Shown in pieces: positions 12,436 through 22,453 of a DNA stretch of 64,000 nt. A program made the translations under genes and the position numbers. The stretch's first letter is position 1. Each line of letters opens with the position of its first letter. This DNA comes from Paraconiothyrium sp. Pb-2020 (Eukaryota; Ascomycota; Dothideomycetes; Pleosporales; Didymosphaeriaceae). Location of the stretch: assembly GCA_022419385.1 (NCBI GenBank), contig JAJUBI010000005.1, forward strand, positions 1,302,001 to 1,366,000, read 5' to 3'. Below the pieces are notes generated by a model. It worked only from the letters and a program-made list of their open reading frames with translations. It did not search any database and was not told the origin of the DNA.

Positions 12436-12736
12436 TTATCGGTGCTTTCCATGAGTTTTGCGGCCACCACCCTTGGGAGCAAAGTGGAGATTCTTAATTA
12501 TTTCACGTGTCTGGTGAATCCTAATTACTATATAAGGGGCTCTATTGGCTGCCTAACGTTGGTTAGTCTATATCCGGTCCCATATTACCTCTCCCATTCC
12601 CAGTCACCTGTACCAAGGATAGGCAGCCAATAGAGCCTACTATGTAGTAATTAGAATTCACCAGACACGTGAAATACTTAGGAAATCTCCACTCTGCTCC
12701 CAAGGGTGGTGGCCGCAAAACTTATGGAAACGATAA
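12436..12736. mobile_element. Fold-back MITE-like element with ~115-bp arms, TA-flanked
   Basis: Two inverted arms, 12436-12553 and 12622-12736, are about 90% identical and surround a 68-bp spacer. Their inner ends match perfectly over 13 bases (ctctattggctgcc-type core against its complement), and their middle parts share ttttgcggccaccaccc and ttcacgtgtctggtgaat. The ends read TTATCG...CGATAA and are flanked by TA on both sides (12434-12435, 12737-12738), as expected for Tc1/mariner-type insertion; but TA is its own complement, so it could also be part of the arm. Mismatches are mainly transitions. No internal coding capacity, so a non-autonomous element is the simplest reading. Transcription would give a long hairpin RNA. 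Confidence 0.8.
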
Positions 12737-12738
12737 TA

Positions 12739-13252
12739 TCTCCCCACATTTCCTATGACAAGAGAAGCAGAACGTATTATCCTAGTATACGTGAACAACA
12801 CCATAATAGCATAGATTCACTATACTATTGAAGTACATCTCCTAGTCTATATATACATGGAAACCATATCCACCAACATCTCACTATCTTCGGGTTAAGA
12901 GTTAATTGTCGATCCCACTTGTGCGCGCAAGAGTTCACCGGATGCATTCAAAACACTGAAATGTCGCGAGTGGCTGCCAGTCACGTCAACCAGAAGTATT
13001 TCGAACCTAAGTTACGTACTTCATTGACTACTCTGGTCGTCCGTATGTGATTTCCTCATGTTCTTCGAAATCTGGTTCAGCAGTACCAGTAGATATTGGA
13101 CTTGTTACAGATACGCGGACAGTGTTCGGAGAAGCTTTCACGCTTCTATGGAGCTTTAGAAAGGAGGATGCCCCTAATCTATATAGCACCTCTACATGAC
13201 CGAACACTACTTATTACGAACGTCGCGCCTCATTCCCTCTGTGATGGATAGA
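12739..13252. other. Intergenic, no gene
   Basis: AT-rich sequence between the fold-back element and the 3' end of the acetyltransferase gene. Nothing recognisable. Confidence 0.5.
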
Positions 13253-13924
13253 TCATATCCCGGTTCCGCCTGTCGTCTGAAGTTCGGGTGCAGTCACGTC
13301 GAAAGCTATCTCCTTTCTTAATGCAACCATCTCGAAGCTCGTCAAACAACCCCAAGTACCCGGGCCACAGGTATTTCTACGAACCTCTTGATAACCTTTC
13401 TTACGCCAATATACCCCGTTTATGCATTCGGCTGCCAAAACCCAGAGGATTACATGTCCGATTAATGTCCTACACGCGATCTCTTGTCCATTGGTAGCCA
13501 AGAGCCGACTCCTTTCTTCTTTGATAAGGTATTGCTCTATACAAGTGTAAAGCTGTACAGCGAGGCCTCGATGGAGATATTTCGCATCACCATGAACCGC
13601 AACCGCCTTGATCTCCCACCCCTCCTCAGTATTAGCCCCTTCTTTCTTCCAGCCACCTTTCCAAGGTACTACGGCCGCGACCGCAACAAGTTTCCTGTCG
13701 TCGAATATAGCAGTCACAATACCTTCCTCGCCTAGCATCTCGAAGTAAGATTCATGAGTCGGAAATCGTTTCCGATGTGCCCCTTCCCATTTCTCCGGAT
13801 CGGGAAGCTTGGACCGTACAAATGCATCGTTGATCAGGGCTGTGATATCGTCGATGAGTGTTGGTCTGGACTTGAGATCGGCAGGCGTGAAAAGCTCTGG
13901 GTGCGAAAAAGTTGGAGAAGCCAT
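13253..13924 (-). CDS. GNAT-family N-acetyltransferase
   Basis: Single-exon gene for a 223-aa GNAT acetyltransferase, which would move an acetyl group from acetyl-CoA to an amine. Visible order: an N-terminal helix (LIDDITALINDAFVRSK); beta strands around IVTAIFDDRKLVAVAAVVPW; then WEIKAVAVHGDAKYLHRGLA, where the strand is followed by the acetyl-CoA-binding turn (HRGLA, in place of the usual QxxGxG/A); a long helix; and a C-terminal YWRKKGYQEVRR, the common GNAT end. A proper ATG and TGA bound it. Fungal members of this type are uncharacterised; substrate unknown. The N-terminal region is like those of fungal proteins related to antibiotic acetyltransferases, but resistance cannot be inferred. 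Confidence 0.75.
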   Translation of the reverse strand: MASPTFSHPELFTPADLKSRPTLIDDITALINDAFVRSKLPDPEKWEGAHRKRFPTHESYFEMLGEEGIVTAIFDDRKLVAVAAVVPWKGGWKKEGANTEEGWEIKAVAVHGDAKYLHRGLAVQLYTCIEQYLIKEERSRLLATNGQEIACRTLIGHVILWVLAAECINGVYWRKKGYQEVRRNTCGPGTWGCLTSFEMVALRKEIAFDVTAPELQTTGGTGI

Positions 13925-14608
13925 CGTGACGAGGATGTGTAAATACGTAAAAATAGCACGAGATGTCTCTTCGATGCTGTATGCACTTCATATATCCATG
14001 CTCCCAGGATCTGGCTGATTCAACTTTCATGTAGGTCGCGTCATTGACTCATCCTTTCGCGTGCCGGGTATGAGGCATGCCACGGAGCGAGTAAGCCGCG
14101 TTGTGCCGGGGTTCGTCGTCGACAGTGCCAGCTGCCGGCTAAAAATTACGCGCAGCGAACGACACATGTCAGAACTTAGCCAGACAACGACGTACCAAGA
14201 TTGCCGAATGGAGAAGTTTGGTACCGCCACCAGGGCAGGGGATTCGCGGAGCCGTTCACGGCGCAACCCGTGCGCTATGGTGGACGCTTTTCGGCCGCCT
14301 TCCTGATTAGGCATGTTGGATCTGGCAGCGGGGGCGGACGCGGAAGGAGACTCTCCGCAGCAATCCATGAGTTTTCGTATTTGCCTATTCTGTTACCGTG
14401 AAAAAAGCAAAAACAAAATGATGTGCATTACCATTATTCACGTGCATGCCCAGGATGCTCGTTGTCGTGAATATAGTACATTCTATCCGCGGTTGGCTAC
14501 ACTCATTATGCCCACCATTGTGTTATGATAGATCGCTAAAACGCTGCAAAGCACACATGAACGCTCCAATTCCAAAACCAAGCTCGCCACCGACATCCAG
14601 GCCGCAGC
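13925..14608. other. Intergenic, no gene
   Basis: Between the GNAT start and the 3' end of the MFS gene, both minus strand. The GNAT promoter must lie here. No other feature seen. Confidence 0.5.
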
Positions 14609-16405
14609 CTACGTCGGCGCGTACCTGGACATCTTCCTGATCCTGGCTCCGTAAAAGAAGAACAAAATCGGCACCGGAAACATTGCCGCAGTAATGAAAC
14701 CCAGCACACTTGTCGCCCAGTTTACACCGAGTGTGTGGTACATAGCCGTAGCGAAAAGAGGAAAGCCTGCACCGAATCCACTCCGTACAAAGGTGTTTGC
14801 AGCGATCGCGCTATTGGCGTACATTAGATAGCAGTCGATGATGTAGTTCAGACCCTGTAAGAATATCATCAGCACGCCCGCTCCGATGAAGATACCAGCC
14901 AGAACCTGCGGCACCCATGTTATGTTGGGCGAAGAAGTCCACGCGAACCAGAACATGCCTGCAGGAAACAAAAAAGCCCCAATCATCATGGGAATGAGAC
15001 GTTCTTCCGGGACGACGACGCCATTGTTCTCCTTGAACTTCTTTGCGAAACGCGTCTTGGTTGTGAAGATAATGATGCCTCCCCCGAGGATGACACCGAT
15101 GGTGATGGAGAGGAAGGGTAGTGCTCCGACACCGGGATTCCAGCCGCGCTGTTCTTGGAAGGCGATCGGGTACGCTTCAAAGAACAAATATAATATGCCA
15201 TAGATAATGGCCATATAGATAGTGATAAGGTCCAGGATGGGTTCCTTGAGCAGCATAGCGAACGGCCGAAGGAGGTACTTCTCGGTGACGCTTTTTAGGT
15301 CGACTTGTTGCTCGTCGCGCTTCGCGTGAACGGCCCAGTTTTTCGTTGCGAAACGAATTCTCGTCGCGCGTCGGGAGAGTAGGACAGGTGCAAAGGTTTC
15401 AGGAACAGTGAGGAAGCCGATCGCACCAAAGAAGAAACCCATAATAGCAGTGATGTACTCAGTCCATCTCCACCCAAGGTGGCTGTTGACGATGAAGCCA
15501 CCAACGATTGGGCCTGCGACGGGGCCAATAAATGTAGCACCGGCGAAAGTTACCATCGCGATGCCACGGTCAAGAGGGCCCCAAAAGTCCGTGAGCTGAC
15601 CTCCAACGATACCAAGCGGAGCAGAACCGAACATGCCACCGAAGAAGCGGCAAAGCATGATCGTCTGCAGATTTTGTGCCACAGCCACGGGAATTTGGAA
15701 AATGGCGAAGACGAAGAAACCGAAGAACAGCGGATATTTCCTGCCGTAGAGCTCAGACAGAGGGCCCCAGATGGGCGGTCCAACAGCAAATCCGAGAACG
15801 AACAGCGAAGTTCCGAGGACCATAACCTCGTTCGATACATTGAAGTTTTGGGCGGTGGCTTGCGTCGCCGTGCTGAACACTGACGACGCGAAGGTGATGA
15901 CGAACGTGACCATGCCCAGCATAGCAGTGATAAACCACTTGTAACCTTGACTCCAATTCTGAGGATTCTCAGGATCATCGGGGCTATCCCAATCAATTAG
16001 GTTGGGATCCTTCTCCGGCTCACCGCGGTTGTCCTGCGTCTTCTGCCTTTCTACATCATCCATCTCTTTATGTTGACCATCATATGAGTACGGTCGCTCG
16101 GACAGGTGTGATCGCGTACCAATCAACCGACTTGTATGACGGCTGATAGGAGGTTCTGGCTCGGTCGCAATCGTGCTGCTACTTGTAGAGCGTAGTCCTG
16201 CTCCTCGTCGTGATTCTAGTTCCGACTTGTCATCGGCCAAGCTGACAGTTTCGTATTTCTCCGATTCGTAATCGGCCAGCGGTCTAACCAACGGCGATGT
16301 ATACCTCGTACGGGTGTTCAGAGAGGGTGATAGCCCATCCGGGAGATAGGTTGTGTTTCCAGTTTCGGTTCTGGAGAAGCCTTGGTCCACTCGTTCTCCG
16401 GCCAT
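14609..16405 (-). CDS. MFS multidrug/polyamine exporter, DHA1 family
   Basis: Plasma-membrane proton antiporter of the 12-helix DHA1 group (Tpo1/Flu1/Caf5-like), which exports drugs or polyamines. Single exon, 598 aa, ATG at 16405. A long hydrophilic N-terminal tail of about 150 residues precedes the family hallmark DDPENPQNWS. Then come the first helix (KWFITAMLGMVTFVITFASS), GPPIWGPLSELYGRKYPL (motif A, between helices 2 and 3), the central GWRWTEYITAIMGF, and a cytosolic loop with VPETFAPVLLSRRA and AKRDEQQ. The second half ends with FVRSGFGAGFPLFATAMYHT and a basic tail (GARIRKMSRYAP). All helices appear present. Substrate cannot be told from sequence. Confidence 0.9.
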   Translation of the reverse strand: MAGERVDQGFSRTETGNTTYLPDGLSPSLNTRTRYTSPLVRPLADYESEKYETVSLADDKSELESRRGAGLRSTSSSTIATEPEPPISRHTSRLIGTRSHLSERPYSYDGQHKEMDDVERQKTQDNRGEPEKDPNLIDWDSPDDPENPQNWSQGYKWFITAMLGMVTFVITFASSVFSTATQATAQNFNVSNEVMVLGTSLFVLGFAVGPPIWGPLSELYGRKYPLFFGFFVFAIFQIPVAVAQNLQTIMLCRFFGGMFGSAPLGIVGGQLTDFWGPLDRGIAMVTFAGATFIGPVAGPIVGGFIVNSHLGWRWTEYITAIMGFFFGAIGFLTVPETFAPVLLSRRATRIRFATKNWAVHAKRDEQQVDLKSVTEKYLLRPFAMLLKEPILDLITIYMAIIYGILYLFFEAYPIAFQEQRGWNPGVGALPFLSITIGVILGGGIIIFTTKTRFAKKFKENNGVVVPEERLIPMMIGAFLFPAGMFWFAWTSSPNITWVPQVLAGIFIGAGVLMIFLQGLNYIIDCYLMYANSAIAANTFVRSGFGAGFPLFATAMYHTLGVNWATSVLGFITAAMFPVPILFFFYGARIRKMSRYAPT

Positions 16406-17636
16406 GTCTTCTCCTCAAAGCACGAGTGTAGAAATGTGGTCGCAACAAAGAAGATCGAGAACGTGACAATTTCCATACGCTTGCGTCTTGACCGAAAGTG
16501 GCTTATACCAAATACAGGTGCGGTCACTATAGTACCTAGTGTGCGCATTCAAGGGCACCCTGAACAAGGGTTTGACATGAGACAGTATAGGGAACGTGAC
16601 CGAACATTGCTCGGGATGCCACATCTATATAGAGCATACATCATCGCTTTGTTCGGTGTTGTAACCTTATCCCCACGCTGAAAAATCACTACCGCGATGC
16701 TGTCGTCATGTTCGCTCGCGATCGCGCTTTTGCTCGGCCGAGGGACCCACATCCGAGGGTGCTTCCCGCAGCTGTTCAAGAGCCCTTCGTATGTGCGAAC
16801 AATAACCAATGAATAGTTACAGACGACAAGCCGTTGCAAAAACAGTCAGGAATAGTTTTAGAACGATCGTATGGAATTGTTTGCGCCATTGTGGATCAAT
16901 GGCGTCGAGCGATGACGACAGTGCTCGGAGGACTTGCTCGCCCTCCGAGCATCCGAGCACGAGAGCTAGCATCCCCAATTGTACCTTGCGAGGCACCGGT
17001 TACTCATAGGGCTGAGATAACATGCAGATCGGATGAATCTTCCGCCACGTAAATCCGCGAAGCGCCACAACAACGCTTGATTTCCGCATCAGACGAAAAT
17101 CAGCTTAGATACAGTACTCCTACGCTCTACGGGCGAGGTTCGCACCCTCACTGTAACAGTCGAGATTACCCAATGCCGGGATTTGCGGCTTCAGATGTCT
17201 CCTGAGATTTGGGTGTTGTGTATTCGATCGTAGTCTGTAAGCAGCTTGGTGTAGGCACGAAAGGCTGCCTTATATGTTACTATCGGTAGTGCACGGTTTG
17301 GTGAAATAGGTAGGCGCGGCACCAACCCCGACACTTCGATAGTCTGGCCCTTCCGCACATAGCATTACAGATCTCTTACCGCGTCCTCGACTTGAAGTAC
17401 TGTATGCGCTGCATTTCTGTGTGGCGAATTTGATCGGAATTGACCTGTGTCGACCGTATGCGGACAACCAAAAAGAAACTGCAGTGAGCCATCTGAGATT
17501 ACCAGAGGTTTGAACTTTCGTTTGAGCGCGTAGGCACATATCTTTGGTCGCTTGACTGTCACACCGGGGTACTACACAGATCAGAAGTCCTGCACAAGGG
17601 CTTGTCTTTGTATACCCAATCGCATTTTGGAGGCGG
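16406..17636. other. Gene-poor region upstream of the MFS gene
   Basis: Holds the MFS promoter at its left end. Frames of 60-160 codons overlap without domain signals. An inverted motif around 16925-16960 (tgctcggagg...cctccgagca) could form a hairpin; its meaning is unknown. Confidence 0.4.
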
Positions 17637-17767
17637 CTATCTCGAAGTTTGGTTCGCCGGTGCGTGATGCGACCGTTGATTTCGTAAGACCACCATAGCG
17701 AGAAATACAATCCCAATCGTAAAGAAACCAATACCCATGATTCGGACAATGGGTTCGCCTCGTAGAC
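17637..17767 (-). CDS. Possible terminal exon with a membrane anchor
   Basis: A minus-strand segment starting right after a good acceptor (gttaacag) reads GEPIVRIMGIGFFTIGIVFL, then MVVLR and a polar tail to a TAG stop. That is a plausible single transmembrane helix near a C terminus. Upstream, a frame with its ATG near 18012 could supply earlier exons, but the introns needed would be only about 30 bp, too short for fungi, so the gene model is incomplete. No family recognised. Confidence 0.25.
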
Positions 17768-19529
17768 CTGTTAACAAATATCCAACCGACATAAGCATTG
17801 TCTTTTGCGTGAAAGCGTGCGCGCTTATCTACCGGCAGCGTTCCTTTGACATTGCTCTGTCCCTTTAGCTGCTTGGGTGAGATGATTCTAGTGCGCTTAC
17901 ACAGTACTTGAGACGTCATCTCGAGGAAGGTACGCTTAATACACTTTCCTGTTCCAGGATAGAGTGGAATATGTGCCTTGGGATTCGGTAGTTTTCCGAT
18001 AGGTGCTATCATGGAGCAACTATATCGGGGAAGCCCTCGCTGTGTAGAAGGGAAAGACCCGCTTTGCCATTCTGCTGCTCATATATGGGCACAAAGCGTA
18101 ACGCTAGTGTGGTGTTTCTCGACTGCTAGTTCTTGATATCTGATGAGATTGATGGCATTGGAGAATCGGCATGCCACTAGGTCTTCGTACGATTGCTAGC
18201 CTCAAATTAAATCTTGAGTTCAAGATGATGCTCGAGGATGAGGCGGATGCCGTAATTACAAAAGTAGTGCATACCGACCCGCTGGTAATGCATAGTAGTG
18301 GACCCCACTGGGGCACAGGGCTACGGGATATTCGGCGACGCGAAGTCTTCTAGAAAAACATCCGTACACCCACAGTTGTCGTGGCGACACCAAAGACGCA
18401 GGACAATGAACGGATGTTTCAATAGTTTCCTCGTGCTTTTGGTGTTGCATTCGCATGTTATGAGTGGGACGATACTCATTGCTATTATAGTAGCGTACGG
18501 AGTTTCTCATGGATATTTTCACGGTAAGCTGCCTTGGACTTGACCTTATGTTGACAGTCCAGGTGGTGATCCAGAGTGATCCAGAATGATCCTTATGGGC
18601 GCCTTTATCTGCGCAACATGGCCGGGCACCTAGTTGCTCCAATGAGAACTTGGCCGCTCGAACGATGATCTTTCCTCTCAAATACGAGACTGTGATGACG
18701 ATAGATCAAATGGAAACCTGCTTAGGGAAATCGAGGGTCGTAGTGCGAGTCGCAACTGCAGCGTGCCAATGGTGAAGCGGCGCTCTTCTTCATGAGCTGC
18801 ATGCTAATGAGGCTGGCCTCGGCCCTCTACCAGCCCGCGAAATGACGCTGGACTTTCCGGAAAGGCGGCGGTAGACGCATGCACGGCTCCGTCGTGTTGT
18901 GTTGAGGCTTGAGGTAGTTGAAGCACTAAAGAGTCTAGGTAGCTCGTCTCGCATGCCTCCCGAGATCATCATTAGGACGCGTCGTGGAAGGTGAAAATCA
19001 TAGACAAGGGTGAGTACTCAAAGTAAGTCAGAGTCGAGTATGATTTGGATCTGCGTGGTTGTTATGCGTAAGACATGCAAGCCATCGTCTTGAGGCAACT
19101 CTTGTATCCGGCCGTCGAAACTTTGTTCGGACGCCAACCATGTTGCACTCCCGCGACATCGCCCCACTTGAGGGCCCTTTTCCAGCCTGGTGGTATCCGC
19201 TAATAGACCAACTCGACAGCGACCACGACAAAAAGGACCTGATTCAGGTACCACACCCATAGCGAGGCAGGTTGACCAATGGGATGGTCAGCCGCACTTG
19301 TGGCTCAGGCAGCGACTCAGACATTACTGAAAGGAACAAGCCGTGTGCACTACCCCATAATGGATGTGTGAGAAGGGTGACGGTGCTATTGACTTCGGCA
19401 AGCCCTGTGAACGACGAGTTGGCATTGCTATGATGATTATATGCCCCGGACCGACACATTGGGTCTTCCCATCCCGTGGTTCTGACTATACGTTTCTTGA
19501 TCGATGCATTTGTGCGAAGGGATACGGCG
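17768..19529. other. Gene-poor region
   Basis: No gene supported. A 60-codon plus-strand ATG frame (18171-18353) is the most protein-like segment but matches nothing I know. The right end includes the promoter of the rhodopsin-domain gene. Confidence 0.4.
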
Positions 19530-21066
19530 ATGGCGCAATCAGCAACCTCCGAGGATCGTGGTGCTATGATTGACCGTGTCGGTATCGCTGTGTGTGCTAT
19601 TGCTGTGTTCTTCGTAGCTATGCGGTAAATGCAAACATTTGATATCTGGTCAGCGCAACTGACCGATGTACAGCTTCGTCACTCGCGGATGGCTGGTCAG
19701 GAAGTTCGGATGGAACGATCTGCTCATCGGCATTGCTTTGGTACCTTCGCTGTTCTTAAAAAGGATAGTATCCTGAAGTTAACAAAGTCCTAGCTGGTCG
19801 GTACTGGCGAAACAATAGCGCTGCAGCTCCAGATCAAGCATGCACATGGGCAACACAACGACAAGGTAGCTCATGATTACCTCAAGAAATTATTGGTGGT
19901 AAGCTAATACGACTGAAATCAACGCGCAATGCTGACAGACGGACAGTATAAATATGTCAATATGCTTCTGTACTACCTGGCGAATGGGTCGGTTGCTCCT
20001 CGTCTTGCTCATAGAATCCACATCTAATAATGTCGACGCAGAGCCGTGAAATTGAGCACACTAGCGCTGTATCATCGTATTTGCTCGTTGCAAAAAGGGC
20101 TTCCCTGGTTTTTGCGAGGGACCGTAGTGGGGACCTTGGCGGCGGTCATCATGGCGTTTACACTCTCTACCTTTCTTGTGAGAACTTGATCGGTGCTGCA
20201 GTCGCACTAGATTATTAACGTGATACAGGTGGAGATGTTTTGCTGCGTGCCCATGTCTGCCATTTTCGACATGGGGAACCCTACGCGGAGGTGCATAGCA
20301 TGGGTGCCGTTCTACCTTTCGCAATCGGCAGTGGATGTTGTCATCAACTTGGTCTTGGTGTTGTTCCCCTTGCCACTGTTGGGTATCTTGAAAATTGACA
20401 AGAAGCAACGCTGTATGTGACGACGAGTATTGACCATCGACATCGCTAATCGTTGTAGATGCACTTGTTCTCATATTCTCGATAGGGCTGTTACCTCTCG
20501 TAGCATCGATCATTCGGATGTCCCAAATCGCGATCACAGTCCGCACAAAGGCTTCCAGGAGCTGGGAAGGTCGTTGGATTCCACTCTGGTCGCAAATTGA
20601 GGTCGATGTAGGCATCGTCGCCGCTTCCCTCCCGAGCCTTAGCCCGCTCTTAAGGCAGTTATGGTCCGGTTTTGCACGATCGCAAACGATGTCTCCGTCA
20701 CACATCCCCACGCTCATCGAACCGGGCTTCAACAATCGAGGTGGGGAGGCCCAAGGACTTCAGAAGCTTCCTAGCACCATATCCACGCTCCAGAACAAGT
20801 CTATTTCCATGCTTGGTGTGTTCCCGAACAATTCAGTCTCGACCCTTGAGGAGCAGGATAACGCAAAGCGTTTAACATTCTTTAATGATTGGGAGGAAGG
20901 AGAGGTCGATCGAGAGGGGTTTCCGGGCCCGGACGGTGCGAGGCAGATTGGAGTGGCGAGAACGCTAAACACGAGACTATCGAGGGCAACGTTCGTGGAT
21001 GTGCCTCTCTCGCCCCGAAAGAGCAATGGCTTTCCAAGAGTCTCGCTTCCGGACGCTGCTGTTTGA
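19530..21066 (+). CDS. Fungal rhodopsin-domain (PTH11-like) integral membrane protein, 7 exons
   Basis: Integral membrane protein of the large fungal rhodopsin-domain family, which includes satratoxin-cluster SAT-type and PTH11-like receptors. Exons 19530-19624, 19674-19740, 19794-19898, 19947-19987, 20042-20177, 20229-20412 and 20459-21066 join in phase to 411 aa. Recognisable blocks: a first helix ending FVAMRFVTRGWLVRKFGWND; VGTGETIALQLQIKHAHGQH; AVKLSTLALYHRIC; the helix FYLSQSAVDVVINLVLVLFP with PLPLLGILKIDKKQR; and WSQIEVDVGIVAASLPSLSP, the family's most conserved stretch. A polar C-terminal tail of about 130 aa follows. The 5' end is the least sure: an extra upstream exon is possible. 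Ligand or role unknown. Confidence 0.82.
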
Positions 21067-21132
21067 TAAGCTGTGACGCCAGAAGTTCAATCCTTTGCCT
21101 CACAGTGCCTCAGCGACCCGCAGCACTCTCCG
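21067..21132. other. Short spacer
   Basis: Short spacer after the rhodopsin-domain gene; 3' UTR is likely. Nothing else seen. Confidence 0.3.
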
Positions 21133-21984
21133 CTAGCCAATCGGCCTGTCGTGTTCGAAGTTCTCGGCCATGACTCTTTGCATCCTTATCCACAAGATTG
21201 TTTGGCTCATACGGCGATGGCTTGCAGTCGTGCCGTTCGTAGCTCGAGCTTCATGGAGAGCAATATCTGGTAGACATGGCGATTGGACGCTGTTGTCACG
21301 GTCTGAACGTGGGAAGAACTTTGCTTGGCCGCGACAGAGTGTTGGCTTTTCGCCGTGTCTTCTGCGCTCGCGAGAGGCATCAGGCAGCGGACGCCTTTTC
21401 GCTGCTGTCGCCATGACTTTGCGTTCGTCCGGAGTCTCCGATTTCATGATCATGTTGTGTACCAGCTCAGCGATTGCACCGTCCTCCGTTATGCCTAAGG
21501 CTTCGAGGTGCGGCTCTGTCGCCTGCATAAGCGACCGTAGCAGGGGCACGCGGCAGGGCTTCATGCGGCTGCCCGTTCAATTCGAGAGATCCTTCGTATG
21601 GAGCCCGTGTTGGGCTAGAGCATTGTAAAGCAGAGCATTTCCGAAATCAACAGGAAAGCAGGTTGTCGAGACGCGGGCGCCAGTGGTTAGTCTAGCATGG
21701 GCCCCCATTTCGCGTTGCGGGGAATGCAATTTCATCATGCCACTGTGACGCGTCAAAAAGCAACTCTCGTGCGAAGCATTGCCAATATGAAAGCCGTTGC
21801 ACACTGGTTTACAATCTGGAATGGTGTTCTTTGATGGTGGACAAGTGGTGGCGTTAGCATGGTTGAGTCTAGATCTGTCGACGTTGTTGATCGCCCCGGA
21901 GCCCGCTTGTTTGATGTCTGTGGCGCAAGCCCTAGGTACTTGATGGCCACGGTTCGCCCAGTATCCATAGCTCCCGGTAGCCAA
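21133..21984 (-). pseudogene. Unrecognised minus-strand reading frame with one internal stop
   Basis: Two consecutive segments in the same frame (21984-21577 and 21564-21133) are separated by one TGA. The first ends in a protein-like stretch (RVSTTCFPVDFGNALLYNAL), the second starts at an ATG with MKPCRVPLLRSLMQATEPHL and EALGITEDGAIAELVHNMIM. The composition of this middle part looks coding, the outer parts less so. It could be a decayed gene, a gene with an intron over the stop, or chance. No family recognised. Confidence 0.25.
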
Positions 21985-22453
21985 CGTCCACCAACTGTGA
22001 TGCTCAACGACACATCTTGGGGCGGGGCAACCTGCTCATGAAGCTTGCAAGATGATGTTCGTACCTCTGGCCCGTGGCGACAGAGTTGACGCTGCACAGG
22101 CCATCGATGCCTTCAAATCTCTTGCCTCGAGAACCTCACACTGAGTAAGGCGTCAAGAGACAGTTACTGCGGACTTTCACCGTAGGCCTTGTTCGAGGAG
22201 GCCTAGAGAATCAGGAGGTGTTGATATATTTCTCTCTTCTTCCTGGGCTTCGCACAGGCTTCAGCATAGTCCCACGCCCTAAACAGTCCACTCGAGAAGG
22301 CAGGCGCAACCACACACACCTGCCCCTCCCGCAGCAGACAAAACTCCGTCCACGAGGGTACGTCTCTTCTTCTCTTCTTCTCTTCTTCTCTTCTCCATCC
22401 GCACACCCTCTTTTCCTCGCACCTGTTCTCCCTACCCTCCGCACTCCGCACTA
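21985..22453. other. Promoter region of the glycogen-binding-domain gene
   Basis: No gene. The right end is pyrimidine-rich and leads into the gene at 22454. Confidence 0.45.
22363..22396 (+). promoter_or_regulatory. CT-rich tract before the start codon
   Basis: A 34-base run of repeated tcttctc units lies about 60-90 bases before the ATG at 22454. Such CT tracts are common at transcription starts of filamentous-fungal genes. A role here is inferred from position only. Confidence 0.5.

Noticed and set aside
17130..17160. tRNA T-arm-like gaggttcgcaccctc
   Set aside because: The stem is only four pairs and no other tRNA arms are found within 90 bases on either strand.
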